The translations under genes and the position numbers were made by a program. Shown piece after piece: positions 18,657-27,856 of a stretch of 64,000 bases of DNA. Positions within the stretch are counted from its first letter, which is position 1; each line of letters opens with the position of its first letter. The stretch is from Corallococcus sicarius (lineage in GTDB: Bacteria > Myxococcota > Myxococcia > Myxococcales > Myxococcaceae). The DNA is taken from positions 1 through 64,000 of the forward strand of contig NZ_RAWG01000003.1 in the NCBI RefSeq assembly GCF_003611735.1, given 5' to 3'. The notes under the pieces were generated by a model. It was given only the letters and a program-made list of their open reading frames with translations, ran no database searches and was not told the origin of the DNA.

Positions 18657-19658
18657 ATGACTGCCCTGGCCTATCCCATGCCGCTGTGTGTCGCGCCGAT
18701 GATGGACTGGACGGACCGGCACTGCCGGTTCTTCTTCCGCCAGCTGTCGCGCCACACCCTGCTCTACACGGAGATGGTGACCACGGGCGCGGTGCTGCAC
18801 GGCAAGCGCGACCGCCTGCTGGGCTTCTCTCCCGCCGAACACCCGGTGGCCCTCCAGCTGGGGGGCTCGGAGCCGGCGGAGCTGGCGGCCTCCGCGCGCA
18901 TTGGCGAGGAGTGGGGCTACGACGAGATCAACCTCAACGTCGGTTGCCCCAGCGACCGCGTGCAGTCCGGCCGCTTCGGCGCGTGCCTGATGGCGGAGCC
19001 GGACCTGGTGGCCCGGGGCGTGGCCGCCATGCGGGAAGCGGTGCGCATCCCGGTGACGGTGAAGTCGCGCATCGCCATCGACGACATGGAGGAGTGGTCC
19101 ACGCTGGAGGACTTCGTGCGGCGCGTCTCCGCGGCGGGCTGCACGCGCTTCATCATCCATGCGCGCAAGGCGTGGCTGAAGGGCCTGAGCCCCAAGGAGA
19201 ACCGGGACGTGCCGCCGCTGCGCTACGACCTGGTGTACCGGCTGAAGGCGGAGTTCCCCCACCTGGACATCAGCCTCAACGGCGGCGTGAAGACGCTGGA
19301 TGCGGCGGCCGAACACCTGCCCCACGTGGATGGCGTGATGATGGGCCGAGCGCCCTACGAGACGCCCTACCTGCTGGCGGACGCGGACCGGCGCTTCTTC
19401 GGAGGCACCGGGGCGCCCCCCACGCGGCACGCGGTGGTGGACGCGATGCTGCCGTACATCGAAGCGCAGCGGAGCCAGGGCGCGCCGCTGGGCGCCATCA
19501 CCCGGCACATGCTGGGGCTCTTCCAGGGGCTGCCGGGCGCGCGTGCGTGGCGCCGTCACCTGAGCGAGAACGCCCACGAGGACGGCGCGGGACCGGAGGT
19601 GGTGGTCGCCGCCGCCGCGAAGGTACCGCGCGAGGCGGGCCTCCAGGCCGTGGCCTGA
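18657..19658 (+). CDS. dusA: tRNA-dihydrouridine synthase A
   Basis: A 333-residue FMN enzyme that reduces uridines in the tRNA D-loop to dihydrouridine with NADPH. Motifs are VAPMMDWTDRHCR at the start of the barrel, NLNVGCPSDRVQSGRFGACL with catalytic Cys110, RIAIDD, and the FMN-phosphate region SLNGGVKT and MMGRAPYETP. The His/Lys pair in FIIHARKAWLKGLSPKEN is typical of DusA rather than DusB or DusC. The start MTALAYPMPLCVAPM is preceded by AGGGGTAGGG. The C-terminus is slightly extended (about 25 residues, Ala-rich). Confidence 0.93.
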   Translation: MTALAYPMPLCVAPMMDWTDRHCRFFFRQLSRHTLLYTEMVTTGAVLHGKRDRLLGFSPAEHPVALQLGGSEPAELAASARIGEEWGYDEINLNVGCPSDRVQSGRFGACLMAEPDLVARGVAAMREAVRIPVTVKSRIAIDDMEEWSTLEDFVRRVSAAGCTRFIIHARKAWLKGLSPKENRDVPPLRYDLVYRLKAEFPHLDISLNGGVKTLDAAAEHLPHVDGVMMGRAPYETPYLLADADRRFFGGTGAPPTRHAVVDAMLPYIEAQRSQGAPLGAITRHMLGLFQGLPGARAWRRHLSENAHEDGAGPEVVVAAAAKVPREAGLQAVA

Positions 19659-19685
19659 AGGCCCGCGCGGACTACGCTCCCAGGC

Positions 19686-19910
19686 TCAGCAGATGCCGCC
19701 GCGATCCTCTTGCTGGCAGTACTGGACGCAGAAGCGCGCCGTGCTGATGCACTCCGTGCCATCGCAACAATAGAACGACGCGTACAGCGACTCGCTGCTC
19801 GTGCCCATCTCCGCCGTCTCAGCAGACTCCACGGGCTGTGCGTCTTCCACGCCGCCACAGCCTGCCAACAGCCCGACTGCCATCAGCCCTGCAATGATCG
19901 CCGCTCGCAT
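19686..19910 (-). CDS. Small Cys-rich lipoprotein
   Basis: A 74-residue predicted lipoprotein. MRAAIIAGLMAVGL leads into the lipobox LAGC, with AGGAG before the ATG. The linker is acidic (QPVESAETAEMG). The mature C-terminal part contains seven Cys (FYCCDGTECIST, RFCVQYCQQ, final GIC). Size and layout recall the lipoprotein at 16808. It converges with dusA and lies divergent to the exported TPR-CHAT gene. Confidence 0.72.
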   Translation of the reverse strand: MRAAIIAGLMAVGLLAGCGGVEDAQPVESAETAEMGTSSESLYASFYCCDGTECISTARFCVQYCQQEDRGGIC

Positions 19911-20216
19911 GGTGTTCTCCTGGGTTGACGGCTTGCGCCGCGCTCCCAAGGTATCTCCTGCCCCTGACATGGGGCCAGTTTCACGCCAGGGGAGCGGGTC
20001 CATTCCGCTCCCGATCCGACTGGTCGCGATGGACCTCGAATGACGCGGCTTCACTGGCGACGCATCTGCAAATAGGGATTTCAAGGATCTCTGCATGATT
20101 CTCCCACCCACCGGCTCTATCGGTTCGTGGTGGGGGCGTTCGGGAGCCATTCAGCCTGCTCAGGTCTGAGCTGTCAGGCGTGGGAGGGCGAACCCGGACG
20201 GGCACAAGGAGCCGGC
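19911..20216. other. Intergenic region between divergent lipoprotein and TPR-CHAT genes
   Basis: About 306 bases with no supported gene. It holds an 8-bp perfect stem (gggagcgg at 19990-19997 with 20005-20012) and a larger imperfect hairpin at 20103-20134. Promoters for both genes must lie here. Confidence 0.5.
20103..20134. promoter_or_regulatory. Imperfect hairpin upstream of the TPR-CHAT gene
   Basis: The outer stem CCCACC pairs with GGTGGG and the inner ACCG pairs with CGGT around a 7-base loop, with a small internal loop. It sits 83-114 bases before the ATG. It could be an operator or leader structure. Confidence 0.3.
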
Positions 20217-23177
20217 ATGCAGCAGTTTCTCATGGGGATGATGGTGGTGCTGTTGTGCTGTGCGCCGGGAGTGGCGGCCGGGGAGGGACCTCTGGATGCG
20301 CGGCTCCAGGAGGCACAGACGGCTTCAGACGAGGCGGACACGTCCTGGGACGCGGGGCGGTACGCGGATGCCATTGCGCGGGGTGAGCGTGCGCTTGTAT
20401 TGCGTGAGGCCGTGCTCGGGAGCGCGCATCCAGAGGTCGCCAGGAGTCTGGACTGGCTCGGTTCTCATCACCTGCTTCAGGGGAACCCTGTCCGGGCCGG
20501 GCCGCTCCTGCAACGCGCGCTGGCCATCCGGGAGGCCGCCCTCGGCAAGGACCACCCGGAGGTCGCTCAAACGCTCACCCTCCTCGCCAACCTGTATTCG
20601 GACCAGAGACTGTATGCTCGGGCTGAGCCGTTCTATGTCCGCGCGCTGGCCATCCGGGAAGCTGCCTTCGGAAAGAACCATCTTCTCGTTGCCGCATCGC
20701 TCAACGGTCTCGCAAAGCTCTATCAGCATCAGATTTTGTACGCTCGTTCCGAGCCGCTTTTCTTGCGCGCGCTGGCCATCCGGGAGGCCTCCCTCGGCCA
20801 GAACCACCTGGAGGTCGCTCAAACGCTCAACGACCTCGGCGAGTCCTATATGTACTCGGGGTTGTACGCTCGTGCTGAGCCGCTCTTCTTGCGCGCGCTG
20901 GCCATCCGGGAAGCCTCCCTCGGCCAGAAGCATCCCGACGTTGCGGTCACGCTCTTGCATTTCTCCGAAAACTACGCGGCCCAGGGGGTGTCCGAACGGG
21001 CCAGACCGCTGGTGTTGCGTGCGATAGCCGTCCGGGAAGCGGCCCTCGACAACAATCCTCCCAACGTCGCGGACTCGCTCTTTCAACTGGCGGGTCTCTA
21101 CCTGGTCCAGGGATGGTTCGCTCGTGCCGAGCTGCTCTATGTCCGCACCCTGGCCCTTCAGGAAGCGACCGTCGGCAAGAACCATCCCCTCGTCGCTGAG
21201 ACGCTCTACTGTCGGGCTGCGGCCTCCCAACTCCAGGGATTGTACGGTCGCGCCGAGCCGCTCTTCCAGCGCGCGCTCGCCATTCGGGGCGCGACTTCCG
21301 GCGAGAACCATCCGCGCAGCGCGGAAGCGCTCAACCACCTCGCGGTGGTCCACCTGGCCCAGCATCGCCTCGCCGAGGCCCTCCCGCTGCTGACCCGCGC
21401 GTTCGCCATGTCCGAGCGGCGCCTGCGCCAGGAGACCCTCGGCTTCTCCGAGGTGCACCTGTCCCGCTTCCTCCAGTTCCTGCGCACCGACGAGGAGCGG
21501 CTCTATGCGCTGCTGCGCGCTCATCCCGACGACGCCCGCGTCAGACGCCTGGCCCTTGGCGCTGCCCTGCTCCTCAAAGGCCGCTCCGTGGAGGAAACGG
21601 CGGATATCTCCCGGACCCTCTACCGGAGCCTGGGCGCGCAGGACCGTGAAACCTTCGAGAGGCTGGGAGGACTGCGCAGCCAGCTGGCCCAGCTGTCACT
21701 CCAGGGCCCCGGTTCACTCTCACAGCCCGCCTACCAGCAGCGCCTCCACGAGCTCTCCGAGCAGGGCGCTGCCCTCGAAGCCGATCTGGCCAGCCGCTCC
21801 GCCCCCCTGCGCGCGCTGACCGCGTTGCCGTCCCCCGCCGAGATTGTCGACCGTGTCGCCGCGGCCCTGTCTGGGGACGGCGCGCTCGTCGAGTTCATCA
21901 CCTACGTGGACCGGCCGCTGGTGCTCAGGCCCCAGAAGCCCGGGTCCACGCGTCCCCCCTCACTGCGTTACCTGGCGCTGGTGCTCTTCCCTGACTCAAC
22001 CACCCGCACCCTGGACCTGGGCCCGGCCGAGCCCATCGACTCCGCTGCCTTGCGCCTGAGAGACGCCCTGGCCAACCGGGATGCCGCCTTCGAAGCCCCC
22101 GCCCAGGCGCTCTACCAGCTCGTCTTCCAGCCCCTGCTTCCGTTGCTGGGGGAGACCCGCCGCCTCTTCCTTTCGCCGGATGGACAGCTGGCGCTGGTGC
22201 CCTTTGCCGCCCTCCATGATGGCCACCAGTTCCTCGTGGATGCCTTTGACTTCACCTATCTCTCCTCTGGCAAGGACCTGCTGCCTCGTTCCCAGGAGCG
22301 CGTGTCCCCAGGCTCGGTGGTCGTCCTCGCAAACCCGGATTTCAACGCGCTGCTCCCAGCTCCCGCTCACTCCCAGGCAGACGCTCCCACGGGCGCCGAG
22401 CGGTCCATTGCCGTTGGGACCTTCTTCTCCACGCTGCCCACGGACGAGGCGCGAAGGGCCTGGGCCCTGACCCCACTGCCAGGCACCCTTCAGGAGGCCG
22501 AGGCCATCCAAAGGCTGCTACCGCAGGCCCAGCTCTTCCTGGGCCCCGAGGCCACCAAGGAGCGGCTGATGCACCTGCCGACCCCCGGCATCCTCCATCT
22601 GGCCACCCACGGCTTCTTCTTGGGCAACGCGCCCGAGTCCACCACCGCTGCCCGCGCGGTCAAGCAGTTCGGTGCGCTGGGCGAGGACCCCCAGGCCCAC
22701 AGCCCCGCGGATCCCCTGCTGCGCTCCGGCCTTGTCTTCGCTGGGGCGCGTGCCTCGGCGTCTTCCGGCTTCAGTCCGGCCTCCTCGCCCGACAGCACGC
22801 TGGTGACGGCGCTGGAGCTGGCGGGCCTCGACCTCTGGGGCACCCAACTCGTCGTCCTGTCCGCGTGCGACACCGGCCGGGGCGACATCAAGCTGGGTCA
22901 AGGTGTGTACGGGCTGCGGCGGGCCTTCCTCGTGGCGGGAGCGGAGACGGTGGTGATGAGTCTGTGGAAGGTGAACGACGAGACGACGAGCACGCTGATG
23001 GAGGCCTACTACCGCAACCTGCTGGCGGGGCAGGGGCGAGCCGCGGCCTTGCGCGAGGCGATGCGGGAGCTGCGGCGGACCCAATCGCATCCACACGCCT
23101 GGGCGCCCTTCATCGCCATGGGGCAAGACGCGCCCCTGCGCTCGCTTGCGTCCAGTTCCCTGGAAGCGCACCCCTGA
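20217..23177 (+). CDS. TPR-CHAT protein with export signal
   Basis: A 986-residue protein. AAGGAG precedes MQQFLMGMMVVLLCC, a signal-like hydrophobic start ending about residue 21. Residues 45-400 form about eight 42-residue TPRs of the kinesin-light-chain type (RAEPLFLRALAIREASLG recurs). The C-terminal CHAT domain has His798 in ILHLATHGFF and Cys884 in LSACDTGRGD, so the caspase-type dyad is complete. CHAT proteases cut protein partners selected by their repeat region; no partner is known here. A convergent membrane-protein gene follows. The near-identical repeats at DNA level suggest recent repeat expansion. Confidence 0.9.
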   Translation: MQQFLMGMMVVLLCCAPGVAAGEGPLDARLQEAQTASDEADTSWDAGRYADAIARGERALVLREAVLGSAHPEVARSLDWLGSHHLLQGNPVRAGPLLQRALAIREAALGKDHPEVAQTLTLLANLYSDQRLYARAEPFYVRALAIREAAFGKNHLLVAASLNGLAKLYQHQILYARSEPLFLRALAIREASLGQNHLEVAQTLNDLGESYMYSGLYARAEPLFLRALAIREASLGQKHPDVAVTLLHFSENYAAQGVSERARPLVLRAIAVREAALDNNPPNVADSLFQLAGLYLVQGWFARAELLYVRTLALQEATVGKNHPLVAETLYCRAAASQLQGLYGRAEPLFQRALAIRGATSGENHPRSAEALNHLAVVHLAQHRLAEALPLLTRAFAMSERRLRQETLGFSEVHLSRFLQFLRTDEERLYALLRAHPDDARVRRLALGAALLLKGRSVEETADISRTLYRSLGAQDRETFERLGGLRSQLAQLSLQGPGSLSQPAYQQRLHELSEQGAALEADLASRSAPLRALTALPSPAEIVDRVAAALSGDGALVEFITYVDRPLVLRPQKPGSTRPPSLRYLALVLFPDSTTRTLDLGPAEPIDSAALRLRDALANRDAAFEAPAQALYQLVFQPLLPLLGETRRLFLSPDGQLALVPFAALHDGHQFLVDAFDFTYLSSGKDLLPRSQERVSPGSVVVLANPDFNALLPAPAHSQADAPTGAERSIAVGTFFSTLPTDEARRAWALTPLPGTLQEAEAIQRLLPQAQLFLGPEATKERLMHLPTPGILHLATHGFFLGNAPESTTAARAVKQFGALGEDPQAHSPADPLLRSGLVFAGARASASSGFSPASSPDSTLVTALELAGLDLWGTQLVVLSACDTGRGDIKLGQGVYGLRRAFLVAGAETVVMSLWKVNDETTSTLMEAYYRNLLAGQGRAAALREAMRELRRTQSHPHAWAPFIAMGQDAPLRSLASSSLEAHP

Positions 23178-23280
23178 TGGGATTGTCGAGTCCGGCTTCC
23201 GCCTGCTGCTGGCTCGCCAGGAGCGGCGCTACGGCCGCGTCCTGTAAAGACAATCGATAACAGCCCTGGAGGCGTGACCC

Positions 23281-24309
23281 CTACCGGTCAGGCTTTGCCA
23301 TGGGGCTCTCGGGAGTGGCGGCATCCTTCGGGGGACGGGGTGCCTTGGGAGGCGCCTTCTTCTCGTCCGCCAACCCGGCGACCCGCTTCACGACGCCGAG
23401 GAAGAACGGCTCGGAGAAGCCCGCGAGGAAGCCGAAGACGGTGTGGTGCTGCCAGGTGAAGGACTCCACGTCGAGGTTCGCCACCTTGATGAGACCGCTC
23501 GTCAGGACGGCGAACAGCAGCATCGCGGCGGTCGCGCCAACGAACGGCTGCGCGGTCAACACGGGCCAGAAGGCGCGGAGCTGCCGGATGCTCATGATTT
23601 CGTCCCGCAGCGTGTAGACACCTCCCAGGACCGACCCCAGGGCCCCGGCCGCCATCGCAGTCAGGAGAAAGGTGTTCACGGGGCAGGCAAAGGGCTTCCC
23701 CTCCCAGACCGTCATCACGCCCGCCAGGCCGAGCACCACGCCGAGCACGGCCGTCACCGCGAAGAAGTAGTTCGCGCGGAGCTGCTCATTCGCGCGGTCA
23801 TGTCGCCAGGAATCCATCCGCTGCTGGTAGAGCGAGGCGAGCCGGTCGATGATCACCTCTCGCCCTCGTGCCGGGAGTGCTTCGCCCGTCTTCTCGGTCG
23901 CGGCGCGCTGCTCTTGGAACCCCTTCAGCTCCGCTTCCCCTTCGAGCAGCGAGGACAGGTGCGCGTCCGGCGCGAAGTAGAGCAATGCGATCTTCAACTC
24001 CTCGGCGGCATCCCAGGCCGCGTCGCGGCCCAGTTTGTCGGTGATGCGTTGGAGAACGGAGGTGATCGCGAGGACGGGCTGTGGCGGCCTGTAGATGGCG
24101 GCTCCGAGTTCCAGATACACCCGGAGTTCGACGAGGCGTGAGGAGACCCGTGAGAACGCCTTCACGAGCTCCGGGTCCTTCTTCTTGAGCCACGGCACCT
24201 TCCAGGGATTGGCGAAGAAGGTGCTCACCCTTTTCTCCGTCTCACCGATCTCTCGGAACAGGTCGTTCGTGTTGCTGGACGAGGACTGCGCACTGGTGAC
24301 GGGCTCCAT
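23281..24309 (-). CDS. Multi-span membrane protein of unknown function
   Basis: A 342-residue protein. GGAGGC before MEPVTSAQSSSSN decides the start. The first 195 residues are soluble and helical, with basic and acidic patches. Four membrane spans follow: AVTAVLGVVLGLAGVMTVW, LLTAMAAGALGSVLGGVY, ATAAMLLFAVLTSGLI and a last span near FGFLAGFSEPFFLGVV. The tail is Lys/Pro-rich (KKAPPKAPRPPKDAA). It faces the TPR-CHAT gene tail to tail, so any link is by position only. Family not recognised. Confidence 0.72.
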   Translation of the reverse strand: MEPVTSAQSSSSNTNDLFREIGETEKRVSTFFANPWKVPWLKKKDPELVKAFSRVSSRLVELRVYLELGAAIYRPPQPVLAITSVLQRITDKLGRDAAWDAAEELKIALLYFAPDAHLSSLLEGEAELKGFQEQRAATEKTGEALPARGREVIIDRLASLYQQRMDSWRHDRANEQLRANYFFAVTAVLGVVLGLAGVMTVWEGKPFACPVNTFLLTAMAAGALGSVLGGVYTLRDEIMSIRQLRAFWPVLTAQPFVGATAAMLLFAVLTSGLIKVANLDVESFTWQHHTVFGFLAGFSEPFFLGVVKRVAGLADEKKAPPKAPRPPKDAATPESPMAKPDR

Positions 24310-24441
24310 GGCAAGCCTCCGACAAGCAGACAACCTGACGAGCATAGGACGGATGGGGCCCGGATGGACTGCGACTCCCGGGCAATCACTCGCGCGGGTC
24401 AGCTCCTCCTTGCGAGTGGATGCAGGGCGAGGCTCCTGCCA

Positions 24442-25671
24442 CTACCCGCCGGAATTTGCGGGAGCGTCGCTGCGCGCGAATGGGGCGAGGTAGCGCGGCT
24501 CCACGGCCGTCACGCCCCCCGCGCCCTGCATCTTCTTGCCCGCGAGCTTCATCACCGCGCCCAGGACGGTGAACATCAGGTGCAGCACGCCGAGCGGCTT
24601 GAGCACCATCTGCCCCGCGCGCGTCTGGCCTGCCTGGACGCGGTCGACCTCGGGCTGGCGCTCCGCCTGGATCCGCTCGAAGACCGCGGCATCCAGCGGG
24701 CGCTCCGCCTGAAGAGCATCCAACAGGTGGTTGGCGGCCACGAACGTGTCACGGAGGGCGAGGTTCAACCCCTGTCCGCCGGACGGCGACAGGGTGTGCG
24801 CCGCGTCTCCGAGGAAGAGGACGCCCGGCGCGTGCCAGCGGCGCACGCGGTCGACGATGATCTTCAGCACCTGCCAGTCCGTGTGCTCGTCGAGTTTGCG
24901 CTCCACGTGGGGCCGGAGCGTCTCCGGCAGCGTGGGCAGCAGCCGGCGCCGCAGCTCCGGGAGGTCCTTGCGCAGCCGGTTGAGGTCGCCCGGCTCGCTG
25001 TAGGCCAGGTGCAGCCGGTGGTTCGTGGAGGGCTGGAAGACGACGACGAGCCCCTTGCCGAACATGTGGACCTGGAGCGATTCGGGCAGCGCCTCCGGTG
25101 CGTCGGAGAGGTCGAAGCGCAGCCAGAGCGCATCGGCGGTCGTCTCGAACGACTCGGTCTCCAGGCCGCAGGACCTGCGCAGGTGGCTGTTGCGTCCGTT
25201 GCAGACGATGAAGAGGTCCCCGTCGACGCGGCCCTCCACACCGTCGCGGCGGGTTTTCATCGCGACGACGCGCCCGTCCTCCTGGACGGCGTCGAGCACG
25301 GTGGTGCCGAAGTCCAGCTGGTAGTGGGGATGGCGTGAGCACAGCTCGTGGAGCAGCGCGAGCATCCCGGGCTGTGACACCACGGCCCCGCGCTCCTGGG
25401 GACCGGGCACGCGGACCGTGCGGTGCTTGCCCGCGTACATGCGGCGCTCGATGTCTGGCAATGCCAGTCCGCGTTCAATCAGCACGGAGAAGAGCCCCGC
25501 CTGCTGGAGCGCTTCGACGACGGACGCCTGCAGGAGCTCGCCGCGGAACTCGCGCTCGAAGTCGGGGTGGCGCTCCAGGACGCGGACCGGAACGCCGTTC
25601 GAGACGAGCTGGTAGGCGAGGACCATGCCGGCGGGTCCACCGCCAACGATGACGATGCGAGGGGGCTTCAT
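24442..25671 (-). CDS. FAD-dependent monooxygenase (aromatic hydroxylase fold)
   Basis: A 409-residue flavoprotein of the p-hydroxybenzoate hydroxylase/UbiH fold. The Rossmann motif VIVGGGPAGMVLAYQL is at the N-terminus. FIVCNGRNSHLRR is the DG-region equivalent. FLGDAAHTLSPSGGQGLNLA binds the FAD ribityl chain. Such enzymes hydroxylate aromatic or polyketide substrates using NAD(P)H and O2. The start MKPPRIVIV fits the fold, with AGAAGGG upstream. The C-terminal 50 residues are amphipathic. The substrate is unknown; nothing nearby suggests a pathway. Confidence 0.88.
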   Translation of the reverse strand: MKPPRIVIVGGGPAGMVLAYQLVSNGVPVRVLERHPDFEREFRGELLQASVVEALQQAGLFSVLIERGLALPDIERRMYAGKHRTVRVPGPQERGAVVSQPGMLALLHELCSRHPHYQLDFGTTVLDAVQEDGRVVAMKTRRDGVEGRVDGDLFIVCNGRNSHLRRSCGLETESFETTADALWLRFDLSDAPEALPESLQVHMFGKGLVVVFQPSTNHRLHLAYSEPGDLNRLRKDLPELRRRLLPTLPETLRPHVERKLDEHTDWQVLKIIVDRVRRWHAPGVLFLGDAAHTLSPSGGQGLNLALRDTFVAANHLLDALQAERPLDAAVFERIQAERQPEVDRVQAGQTRAGQMVLKPLGVLHLMFTVLGAVMKLAGKKMQGAGGVTAVEPRYLAPFARSDAPANSGG

Positions 25672-25750
25672 GGCGGCCCTTCTACCGGACTCCCGCTGGA
25701 CGCGTGAGTGGGGGTACTGCCTGCCTCCTGGCTGGAGGTATGCTGGGGCC

Positions 25751-26137
25751 ATGGTGCTCCTGACCGACCATTCCGGACTGCCGCCCGCGCAGCGCGCCGC
25801 GCTGGAGCGGGAGCTTGCGCCGCTGACCCTGCTCCAGGACGTGGTGCGCTGGGGCTTCGCGCACAGGCCTCCGCGCGACGTGGCGGCGGTCGTCGTCCAG
25901 GACGAGTTCACGCACGACGTGGTGGTGCCCTGGGAGGGCGAGCGGTACCTCGTCTTCGACACCACCTGACTCGGCGGGGTGACCGCGGTCTCCGTGTGGG
26001 ACCATCCGCCAACCGCCGATGAACTCCTGGACGCCCGGCTCGCCGCGGGGTGGGCGCCCACGCCGACGAGCACCGTCGACGGGGAGGTCATCCTCGGCCA
26101 TGCCGCGTGTCGGATTCCCCGACCGTCAGCGCCCTGA
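25751..26137 (+). pseudogene. Small gene broken by an in-frame TGA (or two short ORFs)
   Basis: The first part codes for 72 residues from ATG 25751 (MVLLTDHSGLPPAQRAAL to RYLVFDTT) and stops at TGA 25967-25969. The same frame continues without further stop to TGA 26135-26137 and reads smoothly (LGGVTAVSVWDHPPTADELL), with similar codon use. One lost codon would restore a 128-residue soluble protein. Alternatives are a real 72-residue protein plus a 52-residue one from GTG 25979, or stop-codon read-through. I do not recognise the family. Confidence 0.5.
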
Positions 26138-26221
26138 GTCCCCCGCGCCTGTCTCCGGGGAGGTGAGGGACAGGGCAGGGTGGGAACGTTGGGTCGGGGC
26201 GCTTCTCTTGCGAGGTCTGCC

Positions 26222-27838
26222 ATGACAATCCCTCTCCGGACGCTGTTGGCCATCCTGGTGCTCCAGCTCCTCCCCGGCTGCGAGGACACACCCCCGCGCC
26301 CCTCCTTCGACGCGGGGACCCCGGACGCCGGCCTCTATGTCTGGGACGGCACGTACACCGAACTGGAGGAGCACGGAGACTGGGTGGACCGGGGCCCCTT
26401 CGCGCCGTGCGGCTTCGATTCGCGGGACGCGTCCGCCACCGCCTGCGAGGAGTTGCCCCGCTTCGATGTCTCGAAGTGCGACCCGGCCGCCCTCGCCATG
26501 CTCCCCCAGGAGGGCATCTATCTGGCCAACACCCGGTCCGAGCGACGCCTGGAGGACGGCGGCGTCCGGGTCTCCAGTGGCCCCGTCGGCTTCCAGCTCC
26601 GCGACGACGGTGGCACGAGCACGCTGTTCGACGAGCCGCTCCGCTTCCGCGACACGCAGGACGGGCGCTTCTCCCTCATCGGGACGAACACGCGCACCAG
26701 CCTCGTCATGGCCCTGGTGGGCTGCCAGACGCCCGCGCCGGACGTCATCACCGGCTGCTTCGCCTCCTGTCGCCGGGGGACGCTGTCGCAGCACGGCACC
26801 TTCGAGGCCCACCGCGTCGCCCACCAGGCGGGCGAGCCCGAGTCCTCTGGAGGGCTGACGCTGCTCTCGGAGCGTCACGTCGCGCAGGGGCACGCCGTGG
26901 ATGTCTATGTCACCCGGGGCCACGCCTACGTCGTCTCAATGCCGTACCAGGGCCGAGAAGGCGGGCTCACCGTCTTCGACGTGCGCGACCCGAAGAATCC
27001 CATCCTCACGGCGTCCATCAGCCTGCCCGGGGAAAAACTCTGGAACGGTGTCTGGGCCTGGGAAAATGCCCTCTACGTGGCCAGCAGCATCCAGGGCGTG
27101 CTCGTCTACGACCTCTCCAACCCCGCGCAGCCTGCCTTCGTGCGAAGCCTGCCGACGGGGACCTTTGGCGCCCACACGGTGCTCGTCGACGGCGGGCGGC
27201 TCTACGCCATGGTCCCCAACACCGGCACCTACGTCTACGACGTGTCCCAGCCGCTGGCGCCCGTGCTGCGCACCGTCATCACCATCCCCGGGGACTTCGA
27301 CTCCGGGGGGCCGCATGACGCGTTCGTGTATGAGAACCGGCTGTACATCAGCAACGCCTTTGGCGGCTACGGCGTGATGGATGTCACCGACCTGGACGAC
27401 GTGCGCTACCTGGGCCTGTACCCGCGTCCAAACTTCGGCTTCGCGCACCACAGCGCGGTGGGGACCTTCGCCGGACGCACCCTCGCCTTCGAAGGGGGAG
27501 AGTTCCACAGCTCCCACCTGCGCGTGCTCGACGTCACCGACCCGGCGCGCATCGTGAAGCTGGGCGAGTTCCGGATGCGGCCCGTCACGTCCATCCACAA
27601 CCTCATCCTGCGCGGCACCCGCCTCTACGTGGCCTGGTACCACGAGGGCCTGCGGGTGCTGGACGTGTCCAATCCCACGCGGCCCACGCAGCTGGCTCAT
27701 TACAACACCTTCCGGGAGAGCGACCCGTCCCGGGGCGACAGCCTCTTCGAGGGCGTCTTCGGCGTCCGCGTCCCCGGCGACGGCCACGTGTACGTCGTGG
27801 ACTCGTCGCGGGGCCTGCTCATCTTCAACGAGCTGTGA
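26222..27838 (+). CDS. LVIVD-repeat lipoprotein
   Basis: A 538-residue predicted lipoprotein. MTIPLRTLLAILVLQL leads into the lipobox LPGC. After an Asp/Pro linker and a beta-rich region, residues from about 225 hold at least six blades with the repeat core VxDVxxPxxP (VFDVRDPKNP, VYDLSNPAQP, VYDVSQPLAP, VMDVTDLDD, VLDVTDPARI, VLDVSNPTRP). This is the LVIVD type of beta-propeller. It probably sits on the outer or inner membrane surface as a binding scaffold. It converges with argO after 18 bases. Confidence 0.85.
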   Translation: MTIPLRTLLAILVLQLLPGCEDTPPRPSFDAGTPDAGLYVWDGTYTELEEHGDWVDRGPFAPCGFDSRDASATACEELPRFDVSKCDPAALAMLPQEGIYLANTRSERRLEDGGVRVSSGPVGFQLRDDGGTSTLFDEPLRFRDTQDGRFSLIGTNTRTSLVMALVGCQTPAPDVITGCFASCRRGTLSQHGTFEAHRVAHQAGEPESSGGLTLLSERHVAQGHAVDVYVTRGHAYVVSMPYQGREGGLTVFDVRDPKNPILTASISLPGEKLWNGVWAWENALYVASSIQGVLVYDLSNPAQPAFVRSLPTGTFGAHTVLVDGGRLYAMVPNTGTYVYDVSQPLAPVLRTVITIPGDFDSGGPHDAFVYENRLYISNAFGGYGVMDVTDLDDVRYLGLYPRPNFGFAHHSAVGTFAGRTLAFEGGEFHSSHLRVLDVTDPARIVKLGEFRMRPVTSIHNLILRGTRLYVAWYHEGLRVLDVSNPTRPTQLAHYNTFRESDPSRGDSLFEGVFGVRVPGDGHVYVVDSSRGLLIFNEL

Positions 27839-27856
27839 GCGCTCGGGCCCGCCGCG

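Noticed and set aside
20520-21400. Regular DNA repeats as a CRISPR-like array
   Set aside because: Period is 126 bases in frame and encodes TPRs; no spacers.
25967-26010. SECIS hairpin after the in-frame TGA
   Set aside because: Only gaccgcggtc palindromic sequence with no adequate loop was seen; a nonsense change is simpler.
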